19,170 nucleotides of DNA from Chloroflexota bacterium. Its GTDB lineage: Bacteria > Chloroflexota > Anaerolineae > Aggregatilineales > Phototrophicaceae. A model generated the notes under the pieces. That model had not been told where the DNA came from, searched no databases, and was given only the letters and a program-made list of their open reading frames with translations. The stretch spans positions 1 to 19,170 of the forward strand of contig JAEZAF010000037.1 of NCBI GenBank assembly GCA_023430545.1, written 5' to 3'. This document shows, one piece after another, positions 15,043 through 19,170 of this stretch (the stretch's first letter is position 1; each line of letters begins with the position of its first letter). The translations under genes and the position numbers were made by a program.

Positions 15043-16155
15043 TTACTTCACTGCCTCGGTTTCCTCTGGCGTGTCCTCTGGTGTTGCAGACGTTTCTTCG
15101 ACGAAAATGATTTCGGGTGCGTCGTGTCCGCTTTCTATCACCATCGACGCGAAAATCGCATCTAACACGGCGAGATCAGGCGTGAAGTCAGACGGCGGTG
15201 CTGCATCCAGCACGGCTTTGCGCTCACTGATGTGAGCCTCATAAGTCTCTGTACCATAGGTGCTTTCATCAGGATAATTCGGGTCTTTGGCCTCGATGAT
15301 CGCTGTGGATACCTTCATGTGTGCTTCAATATAGTAATCGTCGGTGAATCCCTTGAATATATAATCCAGTTCCGTTGGGTCAACCGGAGCACCATTTTGC
15401 GTGTAATAGCCAATATGCCGCACCCCACGCCCACCCTCAAAATCGATAAACGCAACCTGCGAGAACAGATCTGTAGCCGTTGGCCACCATCGTGATGGCA
15501 GGTCTTCTTTAGTCAGCGCAGCAGAATCAGTGTCGGTGTCAAACAGTTCATCGAACGTCATGCCAGAACGTCCTGCACGGCCATACAGCCGCTCGTGAGC
15601 TTCCCGTGTATAGATGTAGACTGAAGTAGAACCGCCTATATGTCCAAATACGACCAGTTGCTCCGGCACAAGCCCCGAATATGTATAAGAGCCTGCCTCA
15701 CTAATTGTCAGTTCATATTCCTCTGGTGCATTGCTGGATGATGCTGTGAACGTAATGCGCGGATAGCCCACCGTGTTCTTCATCGTAAGCAGATAAGGCT
15801 CAATTGCATACTGGCTGCCTGATGTTTCGACCGTCCAGCCTGTCATCGTCTCATCCAATGATAGATTGTGGTAAAAGATACGGTACCAGGTGTATCCATC
15901 TGCACAGACAGGCCCTTCCAGAACCTGAATTATCCCCTTACCTGGAATTTCCCCGATTTTCTCCCCGGATGTTGTCGCCTCATCACGGACGTTATTTGAG
16001 GTACCAGCGGTCACACGGGCGAAATCGCCTACAATCAGGCGGGTTGGAGGTGAGCCGGGGCAGGTCTTCTGCTGAGCATTTGTACTTGCAGGTGAAATCA
16101 TGAAAGACAGGAAGAGCAGGGCTGAAGTGAAAAGCAAAATGTGGGTAGGGGGCAC
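15043..16155 (-). CDS. Exported SH3-domain protein of unknown function
   Basis: The N-terminus has a hydrophobic signal segment (HILLFTSALLFLSFMIS) ending near ASTNAQQ. A bacterial SH3-like domain follows: RVTAGTSNNVRDEATTSGEK, IGEIPGKGIIQVLEGPVC and GYTWYRIFY fit the pattern of a variable loop, NVR-type motif and WYxV/I strand. Such domains usually bind wall peptides. The rest, about 260 residues, includes a possible beta-sandwich (SGLVPEQLVVFGHIGGSTSV) and a segment around DYIFKGFTDDYYIEAHMKVS that I do not recognise. The C-terminus is a Thr/Pro/Glu tail. The start is uncertain. GTG at 16155 has GGAG 5 nt upstream and is chosen. TTG at 16212 would add 19 residues, including an Arg/Lys n-region, but shows no clear ribosome site. 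No neighbour explains its role. Confidence 0.72.
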   Translation of the reverse strand: MPPTHILLFTSALLFLSFMISPASTNAQQKTCPGSPPTRLIVGDFARVTAGTSNNVRDEATTSGEKIGEIPGKGIIQVLEGPVCADGYTWYRIFYHNLSLDETMTGWTVETSGSQYAIEPYLLTMKNTVGYPRITFTASSSNAPEEYELTISEAGSYTYSGLVPEQLVVFGHIGGSTSVYIYTREAHERLYGRAGRSGMTFDELFDTDTDSAALTKEDLPSRWWPTATDLFSQVAFIDFEGGRGVRHIGYYTQNGAPVDPTELDYIFKGFTDDYYIEAHMKVSTAIIEAKDPNYPDESTYGTETYEAHISERKAVLDAAPPSDFTPDLAVLDAIFASMVIESGHDAPEIIFVEETSATPEDTPEETEAVK

Positions 16156-16261
16156 ATGCGCTCCGATGAGTAATGTTTTCTGTAAGAATACTGATATTTG
16201 TCCAGCACGCAACTGGGTTGAGCAGTCCGGCCCGAAAGCTGCTGTTTACCCTATATGACCC

Positions 16262-16289
16262 TTGCCCAGTTTCTATGATGCGGTATCAT
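16262..16289 (+). promoter_or_regulatory. Candidate promoter of the SDR-deacetylase operon
   Basis: TTGCCC (16262-16267), a 16-nt spacer and TATCAT (16284-16289) lie about 45 nt before the SDR start codon. The -10 matches five of six and the -35 four of six consensus positions. Confidence 0.45.
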
Positions 16290-16333
16290 GCCTTGCTCAA
16301 AACATCGCATCACTTCTGTGAGAAGGAAATACG

Positions 16334-17251
16334 ATGACCAAAAGACCGCTTGAAGGTAAAGTCGCGCTGGTTGCCGGTGCGACACGTGGAGCAGGGCGCG
16401 GGATCGCCGTTGAGTTGGGGGCTGCCGGTGCAACTGTTTACGTGACAGGCCGCACCACACGCCAGCAGCGCTCGGAGTATGATCGTTCGGAAACCATCGA
16501 AGAAACCGCCGAGCTGGTCAATGCCGCAGGTGGCATAGGCATCGCCGTGCCGACCGATCATCTCGATGTCAGGCAGGTCGAACGTCTGGTGCAGCGTATC
16601 CGGGATGAGCAGGGCAGGCTTGAGATTCTGGTCAATGACATCTGGGGTGGGGAACTGCTGACCGAGTGGAATGTCCCCATCTGGGAACACTCGCTGGAAA
16701 AAGGTCTGCGGCTGCTCCGGCTGGCGATTGATACCCATCTCATCACCAGCCATTACGCGCTGCCCTTGCTCATCCAGAAACCGGGCGGACTGCTGGTCGA
16801 GATGACGGACGGCACCGAAGAATACAATCGCACCAACTACCGCCTGTCGGTTTTCTACGATCTGGCGAAAACCTCCATTAACCGGTTGGGTTGGTCGCAG
16901 GCGCAGGACTTAGCGCCGCATCAGGGTACGGCAGTGTCACTGACACCCGGCTGGATGCGCTCGGAACTGATGCTCGATCACTTCGGTGTCACCGAAGCCA
17001 ACTGGCGCGACGCAACGGCCAAAGAACCGCATTTTGTCATCTCTGAGACGCCGCGTTTCGTCGGAAGGGCGGTGGCGCATCTGGCGGCAGATGCTGACGT
17101 CTCTCGCTGGAACGGGCAGTCTCTCTCCAGTGGACAGCTTGCACAGGTCTACGGGTTCACAGATCTCGACGGTTCCAGACCGGACTGCTGGCGTTATATG
17201 CGCGAAGTTCAGGATGCGGGTAAGCCAGCCGACGCGACCGGATACCGGTAA
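16334..17251 (+). CDS. SDR-family oxidoreductase
   Basis: A 305-aa NAD(P)-dependent short-chain dehydrogenase/reductase-like protein. The Rossmann glycine motif is GATRGAGRG (G15, G19, G21). GRTTR after the second strand suggests a preference for NADP. The catalytic YxxxK is YDLAK (Y175, K179). The usual NNAG is replaced by NDIWGG (101-106). The usual catalytic-serine region reads VEMTDGTEEY, with threonines but no serine. The C-terminal part (HFVISETPRFVGRAVAHLA, then DVSRWNGQSLSSGQLAQVYG) is usual SDR sequence. ATG is preceded by AAGGAA. The stop lies 18 bp before the deacetylase start, so the two form an operon. The substrate is unknown; a sugar or sugar-derived compound would fit the neighbour. 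Confidence 0.88.
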   Translation: MTKRPLEGKVALVAGATRGAGRGIAVELGAAGATVYVTGRTTRQQRSEYDRSETIEETAELVNAAGGIGIAVPTDHLDVRQVERLVQRIRDEQGRLEILVNDIWGGELLTEWNVPIWEHSLEKGLRLLRLAIDTHLITSHYALPLLIQKPGGLLVEMTDGTEEYNRTNYRLSVFYDLAKTSINRLGWSQAQDLAPHQGTAVSLTPGWMRSELMLDHFGVTEANWRDATAKEPHFVISETPRFVGRAVAHLAADADVSRWNGQSLSSGQLAQVYGFTDLDGSRPDCWRYMREVQDAGKPADATGYR

Positions 17252-17269
17252 TCTCTGAAGGGGCGAAAG

Positions 17270-18130
17270 ATGAACGGTACTGAAAAAGCCAGCACCAACG
17301 AATTATTAGGCTATCGGGCGGATGCACGTTTACTGATTATCAACGCGGATGATTTCGGCATGTGCCATGCGATCAATACTGCGATCTTTCGTTCGTTGAA
17401 GGAAGGTGTGGTTGCGTCCACCAGCCTGATGACTCCCTGCCCGTGGGCGGCACATGCGATGGGGCTGCTGCGCGAAAACCCTGACATCGCCTTCGGTGTT
17501 CACCTGACGGTGATTTGCGAGGCCAGCAATTACGGCTGGGGGCCGCTGACCTGCAAAGATAAAGTGCCTTCTCTCATTGATGAAAGAGGATACTTTTACA
17601 GTCTGGAACGTATCCCGGAGTTTCTGGCTCAGGTGCGGCTGGATGAACTGGAAACGGAGTTCCGGGCGCAGATTGAAACCGTGCTGGCAGCCAATCTTCA
17701 GCCGACTCATCTGGATTGGCACGTTCTGCTGGATGGTGGGTGTGCCGACATCTTCGATCTGACACTTGAGCTGGCGAGAGAATACGGCTTCGCGGTGCGC
17801 GCCTATGGTGGCCCTGCGCGTGACAAATTACATGGCATGGGACTGCCCGCTAACGATCATGATGTGCTGGACAGCTATAATGTCGAGATCGATGATAAAT
17901 CAGCCCGTTATGCTGAGATGCTGCGACAACTGCCGACAGGGTTGAGCGAGTGGGCGGTACATCCTGGCATTGGAAACGACGAGTTACAGACCATCGAGCC
18001 GGTCGGCTGGCAGGTGCGGCAGACCGATCTGGAATTCATGATGTCTGAGACCGCCCGTGAGATCATTGCGCAGGAAGGCATCACGCTGCTGAATTACAAA
18101 CCCGTTCAGGCATTCTGGCAGCGGGGATAA
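17270..18130 (+). CDS. YdjC/ChbG-family carbohydrate deacetylase
   Basis: A 286-aa metal-dependent deacetylase of the YdjC/ChbG/HpnK family, whose known members remove N-acetyl groups from chito-oligosaccharides or from hopanoid-linked glucosamine. Metal-site blocks are visible: INADDFGMCHAIN (D27/D28), FGVHLTV (H78) and THLDWHV (H147, D149, H151, where relatives have HxDxHxH). A WAVHPG block near residue 230 is also typical. AGGGGCG before ATG is the ribosome site. The gene follows the SDR gene by 18 bp and converges on a sugar ABC permease gene. This suggests amino-sugar handling, but the link with the permease is by proximity only. No clear terminator hairpin is seen in the 93-bp gap after the stop. 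Confidence 0.9.
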   Translation: MNGTEKASTNELLGYRADARLLIINADDFGMCHAINTAIFRSLKEGVVASTSLMTPCPWAAHAMGLLRENPDIAFGVHLTVICEASNYGWGPLTCKDKVPSLIDERGYFYSLERIPEFLAQVRLDELETEFRAQIETVLAANLQPTHLDWHVLLDGGCADIFDLTLELAREYGFAVRAYGGPARDKLHGMGLPANDHDVLDSYNVEIDDKSARYAEMLRQLPTGLSEWAVHPGIGNDELQTIEPVGWQVRQTDLEFMMSETAREIIAQEGITLLNYKPVQAFWQRG

Positions 18131-18223
18131 GTCGGGTTCTTTTCGACATGACTGCTCGACCGCTCGCTGAAACGAAGGCCTGATCATTGAGACCAGTCTT
18201 CGTGCAGTTGATCTGTCAGTCGA

Positions 18224-19165
18224 TCACTCCCCCGTGATGCCGGTCATCTCGACGGATTCCACGAACCAGCGCTGTAAGACAAAGTACATCACCAGCAGCG
18301 GCAGGATGTTCAGAAACGTGCCGCTCATCTTGACCGCTTCATTGAGCCGGTCGAAGATGTTGACGGTGCCAGGTGGGTAGAGATTCTCATACGCCTGTAC
18401 GAAGCGTGAGAGCTGCATCGGCAGGGTGGTCACTCCACCTTCAAGGAAGATGGACGTCAGGAAGGTCTCGTTCCAGTACCAGACCATCGAGAAGATGAAC
18501 GAGACGATATAAGCCGGAAGCGCTGACGGGATGGCGATGCTGAAGAAAATGCGCAGGTCGGATGCGCCGTCCAGCCGGGCCGACTCTTCCAGTACTTTAG
18601 GGAAAGAACTGAAGGTCTGATAGAAGATCAGGACGAAGATCGCACTGCGGAAGCCCTGACCCATGACCGCAGGCAGGATCAGCGCCAGCGGATTGCCGAG
18701 CAGTCCCAGATTGCGATACGTCAGCATCTGCGGGATGACGGTGTTCTGCGGTGGGATGATAAAGGTTGCCAGCAGCAGCAGCAGGATCACCCGCTTGCCC
18801 CAGAAGCGATAGCGTGCGAGGCCGTAACCGACCAGTGAAGCGACGAAGGTCTGAAGCAGCGCCGGGATGACACTGATCAGGATGGAGTTCATCAGCGTGC
18901 GCGGATAATCCAGCACGAGGAAACTCTTCTCGTAATTGCCGAGATAGAACTCCGTCGGCACCCACTGCACCATCGGGTTGAGCAGGTCTTCCGGGCTTTT
19001 GATGCTGTTGACGAACATGAACAGCAGCGGCTGAAGATAGACAAAGCCGATGGCAATCAGCAGGATGTACAGGACCGTATTGAAGATCACACCGCGATGG
19101 ACACGGTTACCAAACAGCAGACTGCGCAGGCGGTCTGCAATCGGATGGCGGACGACCCGCCGCAT
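18224..19165 (-). CDS. Carbohydrate ABC transporter permease, MalG/UgpE type
   Basis: A 313-aa inner-membrane permease of the CUT1 sugar-uptake class, which pairs with a MalF-like permease, a solute-binding protein and an ATPase. About six hydrophobic segments are visible. The EAA loop that contacts the ATPase is EESARLDGASDLRIFF, followed by SIAIPSALPA. The early FVYLQPLLFMFVNSIKSPED and the end FVLQRWFVESVEMTGITGE are typical of MalG-like proteins. The ATG at 19165 is only a few bases from the window edge, so an upstream start cannot be excluded. The partner permease and binding protein are probably to the right, outside the window. The sugar is unknown. Confidence 0.9.
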   Translation of the reverse strand: MRRVVRHPIADRLRSLLFGNRVHRGVIFNTVLYILLIAIGFVYLQPLLFMFVNSIKSPEDLLNPMVQWVPTEFYLGNYEKSFLVLDYPRTLMNSILISVIPALLQTFVASLVGYGLARYRFWGKRVILLLLLATFIIPPQNTVIPQMLTYRNLGLLGNPLALILPAVMGQGFRSAIFVLIFYQTFSSFPKVLEESARLDGASDLRIFFSIAIPSALPAYIVSFIFSMVWYWNETFLTSIFLEGGVTTLPMQLSRFVQAYENLYPPGTVNIFDRLNEAVKMSGTFLNILPLLVMYFVLQRWFVESVEMTGITGE

Positions 19166-19170
19166 CTGTA

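Overview
The window reads as chromosomal DNA of a bacterium with moderately high GC. Several features resemble Chloroflexota (Anaerolineae-type) genomes: exported proteins with long Thr/Glu/Pro linkers, a DUF5666-like secreted protein, LysM and SH3 wall-type proteins with no obvious outer-membrane genes, a glucan phosphorylase of the DUF3417-containing type, and REP-like palindromes ending in CCCTACA. This placement is an inference from gene style; the 5S fragment alone cannot settle it.

Layout. The window opens in the 3' part of a 5S rRNA gene, followed by a strong bidirectional terminator. A minus-strand pair follows: an RluD-type pseudouridine synthase and, 23 bp upstream of it, an exported S41-family peptidase with PDZ and C-terminal beta domains. 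A divergent spacer leads to a plus-strand multi-pass membrane protein (UPF0104/flippase-like) and an exported protein with five LysM modules. A 722-bp non-coding stretch comes next. It holds a TGCTGCA-rich segment with twin hairpins, two or three REP-like palindromes and a terminator. Beyond it lies a minus-strand cytochrome c lipoprotein. A plus-strand orphan sensor kinase with a degenerate receiver domain converges on a large minus-strand alpha-glucan phosphorylase. Divergent from the phosphorylase is a small MazG-like gene, then a tRNA-Asp gene with a near-consensus promoter and its own terminator.

Between the tRNA and the next secreted-protein gene is about 600 bp of apparently decayed coding sequence. 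It is followed by a DUF5666-like protein with TEEPTA repeats and a Gly/Asn-rich tail, convergent on a minus-strand exported SH3 protein. The right end carries a two-gene plus-strand operon (an SDR oxidoreductase and a YdjC/ChbG-type deacetylase), convergent on a sugar ABC transporter permease whose 5' end lies at the window edge.

Working picture. Most genes are housekeeping (rRNA, tRNA, RluD, MazG, glycogen breakdown) or belong to the cell envelope. I see no phage, insertion sequence, CRISPR array or defence island. The most notable non-standard signals are the structured TGCTGCA-rich intergenic segment, the REP-like repeats, the two-class LysM architecture, the pseudo-receiver kinase, the S41 peptidase lacking the usual lysine, and the gene remnant behind tRNA-Asp.
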